64,000 bases of DNA from Inquilinus sp052078665. GTDB taxonomy: Bacteria; Pseudomonadota; Alphaproteobacteria; DSM-16000; Inquilinaceae. Under the pieces are notes generated by a model, which saw only the letters and a program-made list of their open reading frames with translations, was not told the origin of the DNA and made no database searches. The position numbers and the translations under genes were made by a program. The stretch lies in NCBI RefSeq assembly GCF_052078665.1, contig NZ_JBQJIK010000007.1, positions 62,001 to 126,000 of the forward strand, written 5' to 3'. This document shows positions 63,720-64,000 of this stretch, piece after piece; position 1 is the first letter of the stretch; each line of letters begins with the position of its first letter.

Positions 63720-63738
63720 TCAGCGGCGCCGGGTGAGG
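63694..63738. repeat. Partial repeat, copy E, overlapping the DUF559 gene end
   Basis: GCTTGCGGGAGAGGTCGGAG...CCGGGTGAGGGC is the left third of the palindromic repeat. It follows copy D directly and supplies the last codons and stop of the minus-strand DUF559 gene (63720 on). Confidence 0.75.
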
Positions 63739-64000
63739 GCCTCTTCGATCCGCAAGAGCACGCCTTCGAGGTCCTGCAGGATGTCGATGTTCCAGAAACG
63801 CAGCACGGTGTAGCCCTCGGATTCCAGGAAGGCGATCCGCCGTGCGTCGCGAACCGGCCCATGATGGCTGCCGTCGACCTCGACGATCAGCATCGCCTCA
63901 ACACAGCACAGATCGGCGACATAGGGGCCGACCGGGTGCTGGCGCCGAAACTTGGCGCCGGCGAGTCCACGGTTGCGCAGGTGGCGCCACAGCAGCCCTT
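63720..64000 (-). CDS. DUF559 (VSR-like endonuclease fold) protein, 5' end cut
   Basis: C-terminal 93 complete codons of a minus-strand gene that enters from the right edge. FRRQHPVGPYVADLCC, then LIVEVDGSHHG, IAFLESEGYTVLRFWN and DILQDLEGVLLRIEEAL match the DUF559 family, a very-short-patch-repair-like nuclease fold with the acidic residues in ADLCC/EVDG. Function in the cell is unknown. The terminal LTRRR is encoded by repeat copy E, so the original C-terminus may have been replaced. Confidence 0.82.
   Translation of the reverse strand, partial: GLLWRHLRNRGLAGAKFRRQHPVGPYVADLCCVEAMLIVEVDGSHHGPVRDARRIAFLESEGYTVLRFWNIDILQDLEGVLLRIEEALTRRR

Noticed and set aside
63439..63738. CRISPR array from closely spaced repeats
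   Set aside because: The units are palindromic, unevenly spaced and of different lengths, with no unique spacers of constant size and no cas genes.

Overview
This is a GC-rich (roughly 70%), densely coding chromosomal segment of an alphaproteobacterium. The lineage markers are a CcrM-type GANTC methyltransferase, a GTTC-N7-GTTC LexA box, the rpsT-dnaA-dnaN-recF-gyrB order, an IolC fused to a DUF2090 domain, and mutM/echA/ubiE/coaBC/dut close to dnaA. A Rhodospirillales-type genome (Azospirillum/Inquilinus-like) is the best guess; this is inference, not a database result.

Layout. 1-6582: myo-inositol catabolism, iolG on the minus strand and divergent iolBCDE, with two operator-like dyads between them. 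6683-15017: a DoxX protein, then six end-to-end overlapping genes (DUF4129, DUF4350, MoxR ATPase, DUF58, SpoIIM-like, RDD), then two tandem paralogous membrane proteins on the other strand. 15053-21546: housekeeping genes (enoyl-CoA hydratase, mutM, ubiE, coaBC, dut, a cysteine-free Rrf2 regulator, cysK). A ccdAB toxin-antitoxin pair sits between ubiE and coaBC, where ubiB is commonly found. 21744-28334: ABC-F ATPase, P1-family peptidase, ccrM, rnhB, a small coiled-coil protein, a radical SAM protein with a LexA-box promoter, and rpsT. 28474-35280: the replication cluster dnaA, dnaN, recF, gyrB. 35529-39140: a small foreign-looking island with an orphan phage terminase, two AT-rich accessory genes and an inverted repeat.

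39224-46935: exported MsrA, an extracytoplasmic molybdenum hydroxylase operon (triheme cytochrome c, 2Fe-2S subunit, Tat-exported Mo subunit), a glycine-zipper lipoprotein, MsrB, an SDR, a VOC protein and an Sfp-type phosphopantetheinyl transferase. 46957-54429: ALDH16-type double aldehyde dehydrogenase with deoC, a GFA-like protein, an NmrA-like protein, a NYN-LOTUS protein, an AraC regulator and a TerC/YjbE protein. 54818-63384: purine/ureide catabolism (M20 deacylase, allantoate amidohydrolase, uraD, puuE, uraH, xdhA, xdhB). Urate oxidase and xdhC are not seen in the window. The right edge holds the end of a DUF559 gene.

A family of palindromic intergenic repeats (inverted GCCTCTCCCGC...GCGGGAGAGGC ends with internal CCGGGTGAGGG/CCCTCACCCGG) occurs at five places. 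Two copies, at 54526 and 63439, belong to one longer element of about 246 bp. The pathways are conventional. The least explained items are the MoxR/DUF58 membrane cluster, the LexA-box and apparently leaderless radical SAM gene, the ccdAB insertion with its operator-promoter, and the orphan-terminase island beside gyrB.
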